From Diprion similis (Eukaryota; Arthropoda; Insecta; Hymenoptera; Diprionidae): a stretch of 64,000 nucleotides of DNA. Below are positions 1-32,161 of this stretch, in pieces (within the stretch, counting starts at the first letter, position 1; each line of letters starts with the position of its first letter). Made by a program: the position numbers and the translations under genes. The stretch spans positions 3,348,001 through 3,412,000 of the forward strand of contig NC_060105.1 of the NCBI RefSeq assembly GCF_021155765.1, in the 5' to 3' direction. The notes beneath the pieces were generated by a model, which was not told where the DNA came from, did no database searches, and worked only from the letters and a program-made list of their open reading frames with translations.

Positions 1-941
1 TGACGGACCAATGATGAAAGAAAGAAAAACGAAAATTTTGTATTCATCCCCCCCCCCTTCCTACCTCTCGCCCCGCTTTGTTCTCTGTATGTATACTTCC
101 AATAATGACTCCGACGCATGCCAAAAAACATATCCGTTGATCCCGATGAAAGATATTCCCAGCCGATCGGAAATCGGTCCCCGAATCTCGGCGGTTGCTA
201 TAGGCGCAGGGCCGTCGTTCGTCCGGCGTATAATAAGGCTTGAGGGGGGAGGGGGACTGTATGGGGTGAGGGGCACACATGGCGCATTGTGTAAATTTCG
301 GGGGGTTTCCAATATGGGTTTTCGGTGAATGGCGTCAATAGTGGGAGGGGACAGGCGGCCGCGGGTTGGGGGGTGGATCCACGCGGCATAGAACAGTATC
401 GAGGCCGAGTGTATCGGGGGTGGATTTCGGGATCCCGGCTACCCGGCTACCCGGTTCCTGCTCACCCCGGGGTTCCGTTCGCGTCAAGGAGGACAGCTGA
501 TGTTCAAAGAGCGAGAGAGAGAGGGACTCGGGGTGGCCTGCGCCCCCTCCACCCCCTCTATGCACCCTCGGTGCGGTAATAAACCGGTGAAAGTTTTCCC
601 GTCCGAGAGAGAGGTGGGGGCACATCGGCACGCGCGACCCCCGTTGCCACCCATCAGACGGACCCTGGGCCTCCTCGAAATCGCGCGTCACGGGGTCGAA
701 ACTACGTGCACAAATCATTTCGCCTCATTGTACGAAAGGTCGCCAAGCGCGTTGCCGGTTTTGCTCACAAAGCGTTCCTCTTCGCCCCTGCAGGCAACCG
801 AGTCCAGAATCAGGATCCTCGCTTACCGATGTGAAAATCCAAACCCGTCGAACGTTCCTCGGAGTGACATCAAGTCCGAACTTTGAGTGCTGTGCTGTGC
901 TTCAACGGCTGTGAATCGTCGAGTGAAGTGCAACCAGGAAC
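1..941. promoter_or_regulatory. 5' flank and probable leader/promoter region of ftz
   Basis: No convincing coding sequence is visible. The stretch is GC-rich with G-runs (about 243-252, 364-371) and several GAGAG words (about 509-522 and 604-612), which are the type of site bound by GAGA factor at insect Hox promoters. The last 60 or so bases before the ATG at 942 are probably ftz leader. I could not place a TATA box or start site with confidence. The open frames here are short, overlap on both strands and have arginine/proline-rich composition typical of chance ORFs in GC-rich DNA. The neighbouring gene upstream should be Antp, but none of it is in the window. Confidence 0.4.
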
Positions 942-2681
<1,740 letters not shown>

Positions 2682-4270
2682 ACGGGAAAGAGAAGGCCGC
2701 CCGGCTAAGATCGGGCAGCTGACCCTGCAACGCCGATGATTTATGGCTAACCGAGCTAAACAGCCAGGCGAGTCCTACTACGACCAGCCAGGTAAAGACG
2801 GGCCAAAAGTTTACGTGCCTTCTTCTCGCTCCTTCCTCGCACCGCGTCTTTCAAACACTCTCTACAGCACTTCGGAATACTCTAGCTTCGTCCGCTCCGC
2901 TCGTTCACGCCGCATTTCGCAACGCACCCTCGGTCCCATCTCATAATTTTACACTCCCGTAACCCGACCACGGACTGTTTCTCAAATATTTTGACTCTTC
3001 GCTTGGGATTTATATTTCTGCGATGATTCGACAGTTTGTCTTTTTTTTTTTTTTTCACCGCGGGATTTTCAACTTAAACTTTTCAACCCCTTTCGTGTAA
3101 CAGAGCCAATGGTTTTTTTTTATTATGATTATTATAAGTTTTCAAAGCGAAATTCAGACTCAACTTATTCCTAAATTTTTTTAAGGTTACAGCGAGGATA
3201 ACGGGCTTCATAAAAAACTTGTGAGCAAATCGGTCAATTATGACGTCGGAACTATTTTGAAAATTTCAGTTACGTACCTAGATACCGAGGAGTTGTAAAG
3301 TTGAGAGAGCGATTGGGTTGATACAAGCCAAGGGCCAAGGGAACCATTTGGTGCTGAGGAGGGGTGGGGGGTTGCTACGCAGCTGCGCGCAACGTCGAAA
3401 AATAAGATGGCCGAAAGCGTTGGCTGGCAGTGATACAACCTAGTTTAAATTTCCTCGTTTTTATCAGACAATATTTACTTTTTTCAATCGATAATCGAAT
3501 TCATAATTTTCGGGGTGCTCTTCTGTGATTGGTGATGTCGTTCCGGTTATCGAGGAACTTCTAAATCGGTGGAAATAACGTTAAATAATAGTCGAAGCAA
3601 ATATATCGTGCAGTACGGATTTGCCGCCTTGGATTCTACGCTAGTGTTTTTTTTTATCTTTTTACTATTTTTTTCATTCTTGTGTTTCACGAGCTGGAAT
3701 TGAAGCTTCGGAAATATAATAATTTATTCAAATACAACTAAGAAAAATTCAGCACGGTCGGCATTTGCGAAAAGATTTGTAAACATTGTTTAGTTCTTGT
3801 CGTGATATTTTCAAGACTTCACGCAACGTTTCACCGACTGGATAATTTTTACCTGACAAATTTCTAAACCCGTGACAAATCCGGTAAAGCAAACGCGAAA
3901 AGTGAAAGTTATCCTTAAAGTCGACGAGAAGATCTGTCTACCTGTGAAGACCATCGGCGTGGCGGATACGCGCGTACAGCAAACGCCGAACTCAGCAACT
4001 TGTTGGACTTGTTTAAGCAAACGAACGAATGTTTAGCTCGGCTTTATACGTTTAATGCCTAGGTGAAGAAACGCGTGTGACCTGTGTTACGACTCTATTT
4101 TCATTTCCTGAGTTTCTAAAAATTCAAAAGACTAAGTGTTCGAAACTGTTTGGAAAACAAATGAGTTTAAGCATTGAACGAAGCTCGAGTGGTCGCTCCG
4201 AAGTTTTTTAACTGAATAGAGAGAAAAAAGGAAAGAAAGAAATGGTACATTGATAAATAAAGCAAGAAAC
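2682..4270 (+). other. Probable ftz 3' UTR and downstream flank
   Basis: No coding signal follows the TGA at 2679-2681. The stretch becomes AT-rich after about 2940, with T-runs at about 3043-3055 and 3112-3121. The first canonical AATAAA I find downstream is at 4256-4261, so the transcript could end near 4280. An earlier variant signal may be used instead. The open frame at 2743-2946 has no recognisable features and is taken as chance. Confidence 0.35.
4256..4261 (+). terminator. AATAAA poly(A) signal candidate for ftz
   Basis: Canonical hexamer in the context gataaataaagc, about 1.6 kb after the ftz stop. Assigned only by position and strand. The long distance makes it uncertain. Confidence 0.3.
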
Positions 4271-4516
4271 GAGCCAGCTTATCTCAGTCCTAAAATGTTT
4301 TCTCAATTTTCTGGTACAAAGTTCAAGCTACGCGATTGCAAGACGTGATCGTATTTAGAATAAATTAGGCCTTGATGAATGATTTCAATTCCATTCAAGA
4401 CTTTCTCTCGCATAATATAGCAGATAAGCAACAAACATATATTTAACGTTTATATTTCGTCTTTGACAAGTGACTTATACTGCAGTTCATTCCCAGGCCG
4501 CCTATGTGAAAGTTTC

Positions 4517-4523
<7 letters not shown>

Positions 4524-4549
<26 letters not shown>
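4524..4549. repeat. (CT)n microsatellite
   Basis: Uninterrupted CT dinucleotide run of about 13 units in the ftz-Scr intergenic DNA. Confidence 0.9.
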
Positions 4550-7500
4550 TCTGATATTACATTTACTTAAATTATAGATATTGTTGGATCCAGATCACTC
4601 ATAGGCCTTAGATGAAAGCTCAAATTGAAACATAATGTTCCTATTAGTAATTAAGCTCATGTAAATAATAGCTGAAATCAATTTATACCGTAGATTAAAA
4701 TTAACATAACATTCTAAATTAGCATGTAAGTGAAGTAACTTATGTAAAATTCGAAATTCTGTCAATGGCACAAGCCTGTAATCAACTGAACGCTGTTCAC
4801 ATCTCGATTGATAAATTCGATGCACCAATTTTTCACGCTGATTTTTGTGAACCGAAGAAAACGTGATTGTGAACAATTAAAATGACGCGAGAGATTACAT
4901 GCGTTAATTTTTTACACAAGATGACGCTAATATTAACAATGCCTCGGGTATAAGGTGAAAAATAATTTTACCAATCCAGAAAATAACACTTTGAAAGCAT
5001 GAGATTATTTATTGATACATTCTTCTTCGGTTACAAGGAAGAGGATACTAGTCGACTTGTATAGCTATATAATCTAACTTATTATTAATATAAACAAAAA
5101 AAAAAAAAAACAACAAAAAAACAAAAACTTGTATTTCGTGCTAAAGTTTGCCGTTTGAAACAAACACGTTGCAGATACATGCAAAGCAAACGGAAACGTA
5201 TAATAAATAAATTTTCGAATAAATCAGGTAAAGGAGTATAAGAATAGTTAATACAATACGCATTAAAAAATATTTTCAAACGATTCATCGACCGTCCCAA
5301 TGTAATACTGTGCAGAACTCGGCAAGCTTGTACAATCCGGAGAATAATAAACCGAATGGACATGTTTCACAATCGGGATCTGTAGAATATATAATAGACG
5401 CAAGTTTCAACAATTTTCTTTTTGCTCGGAATTCCTACAGTCGTGTAACATATACGCGCAAGAAATGAAACACGATTCTCAAAGCGTGAAATAAAGGTTG
5501 AGCTGCACGCATACCTACCGCCGTCTGAAGACCACCCCACGTATTTCCGTGACGTCACTAATCCACGCGTGCTAGTCTCTCGAGAAAAGACTTATTTCTT
5601 GATCTGAAATCAGTTTTTTTTTTTTTTCGTTCTTATTGATTTTTGCAAAAATTTTGGCTACACTGCACATCACAAGTATATAATTTGGCTCGTTTGAAAT
5701 GCGGTGAAAAGTGACAATCGAAATTGAAAAATTTTCAGACAGTGAACTCGACCTTCTCCGTGCAAATAAAATGGTTTTCGATACGGAAAGAATGGGGGCA
5801 CGTAGGTGTTTAAGTTAGGCTAGGTTGGTTAAGAGCGCCGGCGGGACGGACCGAGTCGTCCGACTCGTAGGGGCTGGAACGTTGGCCGAAGGGGCGAGGG
5901 TCGATATTGTACTTGACAGATAGTTTCCCATGGCTCCAGCAATCCATCATGGCGGCCGAGGAGATGTATTGGTTTTCCTGTTGTACGTCTCGTGGCTCTG
6001 GGCCTGAATTGAATATTTTTTACATTCGATTACGCTCGATCCTTGTCCCGCGGATTCATCTCGCAGGCGCGAGGCTCGAGGATTGGAATTCATTACTGAT
6101 AAAAGAAGTGTTTAATTTCTCGTTGTTAATACTGGGATATGAATAAACCTGTAACTGCTGACGCGATAACGGCCTGGTATTCAAATTTAACGGCGGAAAG
6201 CATTTCGTACGTACCCACATTTTCAAATTCACCTGTTCAGTATAGGTAATGCTTATAAATAAACTAAGAGCCGTATTAAGCCGCGATTGGACGTTTGGAA
6301 AGTAGCGCACGGCAGGTAAGTAGGTATCATTTCAATTAAAAGTTCATTTGTCATATTACCAGTGGCCAAAGCGCACCACGTGTAGTCACTTATGTCACGG
6401 TCGAATAAGGTGCGTTTATTCACTCCGCTGCAGGATTATTTGTTTATTTACTGAACTGATTAATCGATAAAAAAAAAAATCGGAGTGATAAAAATTTTCG
6501 CGAACATGAGATTTTTTACGATCGTTGCCGATCAATATTAACGATTTTGTTCTGGGCTCTTTTTTCCCCCACTTGGGACTTTAAGGAAATTTGTAAAAAA
6601 ATTCAGGTGATCAGTTTCAATTCCTTACTTGATATTTCAATAGTTTAAATTACGATATTTTTAGTTAGTTTATGAGTAGAAATGATTAAAAAATTTAACA
6701 TTCCCGAGACACGGATAAGTGAGAAAGTCGGGGTTGGTGGAGGGTCAAGGAGCGACAACCGTAACTTTTTATATCGTAACGATGAACGACAACGAATGAA
6801 TATTTGAATCTAAACGCGCGTGCGGACAGGCCGAAGGTGGGCCCCACTCGTTAAGCGTGCTTAAAAAACGATTCGGAGAGCGAAATCTATTAGCGGGACA
6901 CTTTAGTTCAAACATCGGTGTAATTTTTCAAGAGCTGTCGTCACGAGGTCAAACCTAAAACACTGTAGCCCCACCCGCTCGAGCATGGTTCCCTCCTACG
7001 AGCAGCTTTTGACCCTCTCGCCAAGCTTGTCAGTCAGCTTTATCCGCGTGGCCGAGAGAGAACGAAGGTGGTGCGAAAGCTTGAGAAGCTTTAAACGGAG
7101 CCGAATATTCATCATCATCGTAATTTAATTTATTTTTATGAATCTCCTCTTGATTGCCGGGATCAATCAAGCAGCTCCGAGGATGTCCGGCGCTACATTG
7201 TCACGCCGTATTGCAGGGATACGATGTAGCAACAACTAAATCCAAACACACCCCGCGTGCACACGCGTGGATAGAAGCAGAATGCGAAGTCGGCTTAGGT
7301 ACGGAATAATTTACGACATACCAGCTGGTTTCAGTAGTTTAATTTAGTATCTGGAACGTCGGGGCATTAGCCACTGGGCGTTACTATAACTGAAAAGAAG
7401 AACCCGTTCCACCGACTTCAATCTCCGCCTTGGCTATACTATCAACATCAAAAGATTTCTCGACGATGCGTGCGGCGGAATCGGGTTGACAGGTGCCCGA

Positions 7501-8793
7501 TCCCCGCTATTATTACCGTTGTCTTTCAATTAAGCCGAATTATCGAGTCGAATTACATTACACTTGAAGACGTATTTTTCAAGCCAATAAGAATAGCCAC
7601 ACTCGCCTATAGCCTTGCGGATCACGATCCAAACTTGATGGACTCATTTTCACAGTGGATCCTTCGTCGATCATCGATTAGTAGTCGGATACTGTGACTA
7701 AAATTTTTATCATACGGGACACACAAGTGACTTCTGCAGGACAATCGTGGGTGGCGTATTATCAGCTGTGACTTAAGATCGCCGAAAAGTTGAGGATCAT
7801 GATCGAAGAGCTGGCGAGGTACACGTGTCTTATTTCGACGGTGTCTCTTTGCCGGGCGGGTGATTCATGGGGACACGAGGACCGGGTAGGATGCATTTTT
7901 TACACCTGCGACGGCTTTATTAGAAATTCTAATGGCCAAGGGAGCCTGCGGGTGAAGTGTGCGTGTGCAGCAGCCACGAGGATGGGTATGAGCATCAGTC
8001 CGGACCAACGGGAGCCGAATTTAAACCCGCGTAAAGGTTCTTGTGCGTGAGAGCCGAGGTCCGATTCGCAGTCGATGGCTCGATCGGAGTCTCGGTGACT
8101 TGATGACTTCGTCAGGTTGGGCGCCGTTGCATAAAGGAGCTTCTCCTCCTCTCTTCTCGTCTTTTCACTTATCTCGTTTCATCCCAAGCGACGGTCCCTC
8201 GAACCCGCAAAAAACTATCGACTTAAACAGGCCATTCGTCGTCTGAGATGTTGCACAAAACGATCGCGATGCGGTTTTGCGATTTCGGTGACCGACTCAC
8301 GCCGAGCAATGATATCCACCTATTATCATTCGACGGTAAAGTGGTTTCTAGGTGATTTGGAACCGTCGTAGCAACCGTTTGCTGTAATTTATACACTAGA
8401 ACCTAATTACCTTGGAAACATTCATTAGCGACTCCACCCCTCAACGTCGCATAACGTGCAGCTAGTTGAGGAAGAGTTGTCTGTGCAGTACCCACTGCAG
8501 AATAGAACAGATCTCCTGCGGTGAGGCGGAGGGGAATAAAGCAGATGCGGAGAGCTGGAACGAGAGCGAAAGTGGAGGGAGGGGGAGAACTCGAATTATT
8601 TTTATGCCGCCTGATGCAGCATGGCCGTTGCGTAATATGCGGGGAAAATTGAAGAGTTCAAATTCTTCAATCACTTTACCGCAACTCCTATCACACATGT
8701 ATTACTATAGAGGCTTCCGGCCGTTAGAACAAACATGTTTTTTTCCGGCTATCAATTCGACGTGTTTAATTACACCTATGGCCTCGTCTACGG

Positions 8794-8822
8794 GGAACTC
8801 GTGGTAATTGTACACGAGTTCC
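8794..8822. repeat. Perfect short inverted repeat (hairpin)
   Basis: The arms ggaactcgtg (8794-8803) and cacgagttcc (8813-8822) are exact reverse complements around a 9-base spacer. It could be a palindromic protein-binding site or chance. The flanks do not extend the stem far enough for a miRNA precursor. Confidence 0.5.
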
Positions 8823-9929
8823 ATTGTCCGTGACCACGTGTACGTCTTGTAGAAATCTGATTAGGTACATTGAATCGCTTTCTTTCAATTTGTCGGTAAT
8901 CGACCGAAGCGATGCCTCCGTGCGGGGCATAAGGTTTAAGGCGTTACGACGTTTATACCTGCGGACAGAAGGCGTCGTAAATTAAACTCGTCCCGACGTT
9001 TTGAGCCTCGAGATCACCGACGATGTTTGCTTTTCCTGATCCCCGATCGTCGCTGCACAAACGACTCTCGTTCTAACACCTGTTGCTCAATTCGAGGCCA
9101 TTAAAGGTTAGTCTGCCCCCAAAATCAACCGTGCAATTAAACCGAGGCTCGGTCGGGAATGGGATCCATATCGATATCCGGATGGAGGAAATGCCTGTGA
9201 TTCTTAGAAATTAAAAGAAGCCTATAATTTCGTTTTATCTTTCAAATTTCTACCTAATTCGTTTTATTTTTCAGCTAGAATATTCTTTGCAATTAAATCA
9301 GGACTTTTACAAACTTTTACCAGTAAAGGAATAAAAAGTGCTTTCGTGAATATAGTTTTCGTTATTATCTATCTCGAGTTTCCAAATTATAAAAACAGAT
9401 TCTACAACTAAACGTAAAAAAAAAAAAGAAATCCAGCAAGATCATGAAACTTTTTCTCGGCTGGCAAAAATCCGTTGTATCAGCTATTTCCGCAGGGTAA
9501 AAACACTTGTCGCGTCGAAGGCTAGGATGGAAATGCGTCAAGCGTGTTTGAGCATCGTGGAAATGTTTGGGGCAGGGGGTGGGGGGTGGATCTCGAAGAG
9601 AGTATCCGTCGGCGGTGGTGGCGGCGTCGGCGTCGCCGTCGATGGTGGGGATCCGACTCGGGTATAGAGCAGAAACGGGCACCGGTTCCTCGGCGAAAGG
9701 AAGGGGACCTGGGGGCGGGTGCGCGCCTCAATTCACCAGGAACGGCAACGCTCGCCACATCTGGTGAGCAACTGCTGCACTACCTCGGTGCTCCGGCCGA
9801 CGATCAAAGGGCGCGAGCCGCTCCAAAAAGCCAAAAACACCGACACATAAGTCTCGAATTTTTCCTGTATCAACCTCGCAGCGTTGCTTTCAGCGAGAAT
9901 CGGAAAATCGTTGCGGAATGATCGAACAC

Positions 9930-10485
9930 GCGACGTGAATATAAGATGGGGAAGGTTGTTTTTTTTTTTTTGAGTTCAGTCAGTTTTCAATTCAGGACTC
10001 AGTGACTTGGATTGCCCGTTTTTTGAAAATTCGTGAAAATTTCTTAGAGCAAGACAGAGCGAGGCAGTAAGAGAGAAAAGAGCGCTCATGGAGCGCCGGC
10101 GAAGTCTGGCAGTGCTCAAAGAGCCCCGCCTCTTTGCAGCGACTTTCCCCCCCTTGACCAACTGGCTACTACGTCACACGTGGTTCTGCGGTGCGAGCCG
10201 CAAAGACGTAGAGCCGTCCGAAGACGTTCGGTTGGTTCAGTGAGTTACGAGAGTCGTGTCGGTGTCCCTGGCGGTGGTCGTCTCAGCTGTTTCGAGATAA
10301 GGAAGGCGAAAATCGTGCGGGACCGCCGCGCTCCGTCATCGGTTAGAGAGGATCTCTTCCACCCCTGTTCCGGCCGCCTCGCAACAGGTTCAAATTTATG
10401 GGACAATAAGGAGTGCTGTGCGTATAGTGCGCGTGTATACGTCTCTGGTCCATTCCCCTCTCGCTCTCCAGGAGAGAGAAGGAAC

Positions 10486-10516
<31 letters not shown>

Positions 10517-12077
10517 CGTCGGGCCGGGCTATCAAACTCTCATAAAACTGTCAGCCGCCCGACCGCCGAGCTGACTTATGCGCACCCCTACTCCGGGAGA
10601 CTCAAAGTTCGCGGCCGTCCCGCAACGGGTCTTCGACTAACGGAATATCGGTGCGCGGAATCCGGTGAAACTTGGGAAACCGAAGAGCAGGAACCGCGAG
10701 GGCAGCAAATTGACCCGCGGATCAGGCCGGCGTTGCGAAATTCATTCCTTCGGGGTTGAAACCTTTACCCGTTGGAGAGGAAGAACACGGGATTCGCGGA
10801 CGAGGGGGGCGCGTGCGCGCGGGCCCTGCTGGTGCACCCTGAGGCTGGAGAGAAGAGGTTGCCTGCCTGCCTACTCGGCTCGAGCAGCGCTGCGGTGTGA
10901 CGCAGTCGACGAAGCGGCGTAGTCGTAGCTCTTGAGCCGCGGCGGGACCCCCACTACCAGAAGCTCCCAAATATCTCTCCATTAGCCCCCCTGGCGGGCT
11001 GCCCCCACCCGAGACCGATGCTGCGCACCCCTCTCCACCCTTGTCACGTCGGGCAGCGGAGAACGGGGTTGAAGAATCCTCGGCGGCGGCAAGAGAGACC
11101 AATCAAGGTTTGACGGACGACTGGGATTGGTCGCTGGCTCTGACACGCAGCGCGGCACGTGACAGCGCTACCGCACCGGCCCCCGAGATCACGGCTCAGT
11201 ACGATACGACCGCCCTTCGCGCACGCAACGCACCTAGATATCGCACGGGACCGTGTTGTTACATTAACCGCAACGCAGCCAAACGCCTCCGAATCCAGGG
11301 TACACCGCTCCTGGTCCTCGTCCTGGACGGTCGCGACTCTCCGCCGGGGGTCCTGCCCCGGTCCTTTTTAACCCGCTGCTGCGTGTCGCGGTGCCTCGAG
11401 AGTGCTCAGATCACGCCGGGAATCAGTGTGATATCCAGTCTCGATGGATCTTACGCGCCTCGCCGGCAGCTACCCGTAGGCAATTGCGCCTCCTTAGGTC
11501 GTAAAGAAACGGAAGACAGTTTTATGGCCTCGGCCACGTGGCGCTCGTAAACCAGGAGTTGACTCGGACCGCCTCGCTGGAAACACGCTCTCTATTAGCC
11601 GGGGCTTACACCCTTCTTCATTATCCAATCGTTAATCGTGTTCCTCGAACCACACCACGCGTTACTAAAGTGTTAACGTATCCGCGTTGTACGTATGCAT
11701 GCACGGCTTACCGACACCGCGATCTAGAACCAGTGAAGTGAAGCGAAAAAAAAAAAAATCAAGGAAAAACAAGAATAAATATCGCATGTAAAAAAGGAGG
11801 AAAGGACTCGCTGTCGGAGAGATGTACTTAAAAGTGTTAAAAGTTCGATAGTAATTGAACCCCTATACCCCTTCCCCCCTCCCCCCACAGTGTTTAAATC
11901 GTGTGTTCGTCTGAGGGACCAAAAAAAAAAAAAAAAAAAAGAGCTCCTAGTCGAATTCACCTGGGTGTAAGAAATACAAGGGAGGAAAAAACAAGCAACG
12001 GAACAAATTGCTGCAACTTTCGCCGCCGCGACAGTTGTGGTCATTCGCTTTCCACCAAAGTGCGCTGTCCTGTCGAG
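9930..12077 (+). promoter_or_regulatory. Scr promoter-proximal and 5' leader region
   Basis: GC-rich block just before the Scr start. It contains a TATA-like tataaga at 9940-9946, an overlapping arthropod initiator-like TTCAGTCAGTT at 9975-9985, and another TTCAGTG at 10236-10242. GA-rich tracts at about 10478-10519 are potential GAGA-factor sites. A very strong pyrimidine tract followed by cacag ends at 11890, which looks like a splice acceptor. The exon carrying the start codon may therefore begin at 11891, after an upstream non-coding exon. A two-exon leader also occurs in Drosophila Scr. No matching donor could be chosen with confidence. Long open frames here (for example 11041-11550) have chance-like composition. 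Confidence 0.4.
11866..11890 (+). other. Strong splice-acceptor-like site before the Scr start exon
   Basis: A C/T tract (ccccttcccccctcccccc) immediately precedes acag, with AG at 11889-11890. It lies 187 bp upstream of the Scr ATG. It would make 11891 the first base of the start-codon exon if an upstream leader exon exists. Confidence 0.35.
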
Positions 12078-30339
<18,262 letters not shown>

Positions 30340-30738
30340 GACGAATTCTCGCCCGCCGAGCTTGGAGCACACGCGGTCCGGTTCCCCGGGATGTACGGCG
30401 AGCAGAACTTTTAGAGCTTTTCCAAGACTTCGAGAAACGCGAGGTCCGCTCGTCCCCTCGTCGCAGGTAGCTTTTAAAGTTCGCTGTGGGGTGGAGGGGC
30501 GGAATCCCGCGTCTCTACGTGCGATTTCCGCGCGTCTCATTACGCGGGTGTGCTTCGAAAAATTTGATGCCCCGTTTAATGGGCCGCGTGGTTATTTGCC
30601 GATGGAAAAATTAGCCAAAAATTCTGCCTAAAAATTAACAAACAGAAAGAAAACAACAACAACAACATGTTGATGACGCCGTTATTTCCGGTTGATAATG
30701 GACTGGACGCGCTCCGAGTAAGTGTAAAGGATTCTCGT

Positions 30739-30772
30739 GTTGTACGAGTGAAATGATCGTTTCACTTGTACA
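30739..30772 (+). other. Hairpin in the Scr 3' UTR
   Basis: gttgtacgagtgaaa pairs with tttcacttgtacac around the loop tgatcg. The stem has one G-U pair and one small bulge, about 13-14 bp. It could be an RNA element in the message. No known family is recognised. Confidence 0.4.
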
Positions 30773-32004
30773 CGGTTATGTTATATAACGCAAAGAGTTC
30801 CAATTTAGCGGGCGAGGTAATCGAATGCATATATAAATATATTATATATTTAAGGATAATAGTAGGAATTAGCAATATAATTAAATAACTACCCGAAACT
30901 TTCCAGCTGCTCACTGCTTTTTATCACCGCGTTTATAATTCATCCAAGAAATTCGATTCGTTTCAATTGTTATACTTTTTTTTTCTGTCTGTTATTATTA
31001 ACGATTTTTTGGTTCTTCGTTTTGTTTTTGTTTTTTTACTCTTCCCCACGTTTTCGGTTGAGACGATGATGATCCTTGCGGGCGAGGTTCCGGTTGTAAC
31101 TTTATCCTGCAGAGAAATTGCGAAAAAGTTATATAAGGAATATAAATACAAAATAATTGATAAAAAAAAGGAAGAATTATGTAAAATGAATAACTTTTAG
31201 ACGCATGGCGGTGTTTTTAATAATAATAGTAATAGCGAAATTGAAGAAAAAAAAAAAAAAGAAAGAAAAGAAAATGAAATGAAAAAAAAGGAAGATTTAA
31301 GGGAAGAAGCATCGGTTACTGGTCAACGACAGAAATATGTTTAGAGTCAGTTATTATTCTGTCTTTGTAAGTTATCTCTAAGAAACAGAGAACGAGTCTA
31401 TATATATATAATGTGTATATCAAAGTTGTAAGAAATGTTAATTTGCCCGACGCGAATGATAAAATAGTTGGCAGCTGAGGCTAGCGCGCTCTCTTTTGTA
31501 AATATATATAGTGTGTACCAGACACTGCGCTTGCGAGAGGCCGATAATATTATACATACGTGTTCTACAATAATAAGTTATAAGGATCACCCTGCAGGCG
31601 CAGTTTCTGTTTTTCTAAAAGTCTGTATAATATGTCCTGAATATGTGTGTGTTTGGTGGGGTCTAAGGGCTGCAGTTTATCGCACATAAGGCGACGACAC
31701 TTGAGTCGAGAACGTTGCGCTGCGTTGTAATTGGTTGATAAATTCGGTAACTAAGTAACCCGTTATATATATGCTAAACGGCCGGATGCTGCAGGTGTGT
31801 ATAAATTAATGCAGAGCTAAGGAAGTGGCCTGTGTATGTGTGTGTGTGTGTACCTTATAACTGTAAACGTGCGACGCGCATGCGTGCCGCCTTTTGGAGG
31901 AGTAATTGGATCTTGTGATACGAAAACCGTCGCTATGTGTTTAGTTTGTATTACCTCGTGTTAACGTAGTTGAAAATACGAGGCGTGTTATGCGATACGA
32001 GAAG

Positions 32005-32026
32005 CAAATTCGGAAGCATACAGGGA
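32005..32026 (+). promoter_or_regulatory. miR-10-5p target site in the Scr 3' UTR
   Basis: TACAGGGA (32019-32026) is an exact 8-base seed match for the Drosophila-type miR-10-5p, which starts ACCCUGUA. Upstream, CAAATTCGGA (32005-32014) is complementary to ten bases in the 3' half of the same miRNA. The two blocks are separated by a small internal loop (AGCA). The match can be checked against the mir-10 gene present at 54441 in this window. Regulation of the Drosophila Scr 3' UTR by miR-10 has been reported, so this is probably the conserved site. The sequence match is direct; activity is inferred. Confidence 0.75.
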
Positions 32027-32155
32027 TCTAAGTATATACCGCACATATAGATATATACATACATATATAGTGAAAGAAGAGAAACGCGACAGGAAATTAA
32101 ATAATAGAGAAGAAAGAAGAAGAAAGAAAAACTCAAGAAAAATAAATGAATAACG

Positions 32156-32161
32156 AATAAA
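32156..32161 (+). terminator. AATAAA poly(A) signal candidate for Scr
   Basis: Canonical hexamer preceded by a second one at 32141-32146, located about 130 bases after the miR-10 site on the Scr strand. Assigned by position only. Confidence 0.45.

Larger units (their letters stand above)
4271..9930. other. ftz-Scr intergenic DNA, no gene seen
   Basis: AT-rich in the first half (4.3-6.8 kb) and more balanced afterwards. No open frame with a recognisable domain or consistent codon use was found on either strand. The stretch presumably carries cis-regulatory elements of ftz and Scr, but no particular element can be named from sequence alone. A (CT)n run at 4524-4549 and a perfect 10-bp-stem inverted repeat at 8794-8822 are the main visible structures. 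Confidence 0.6.

Noticed and set aside
5808..5832. TTAGG/GGTTAGG-like words resembling insect telomere repeat
   Set aside because: Only two or three degenerate copies. Such words are common in insect DNA and no array is present.
11041..11550. 169-codon plus-strand ORF upstream of Scr
   Set aside because: It begins at TTG, has no recognisable domain, is Arg/Ala-rich as expected for GC-rich leader DNA, and lies in the probable Scr promoter/leader.
11901..12077. In-frame upstream extension of the Scr ORF (59 codons, starting at GTG)
   Set aside because: It contains no ATG, has a poly-Lys tract from an A-run, and the ATG at 12078 begins the conserved MSSYQFVNSLASCY motif.
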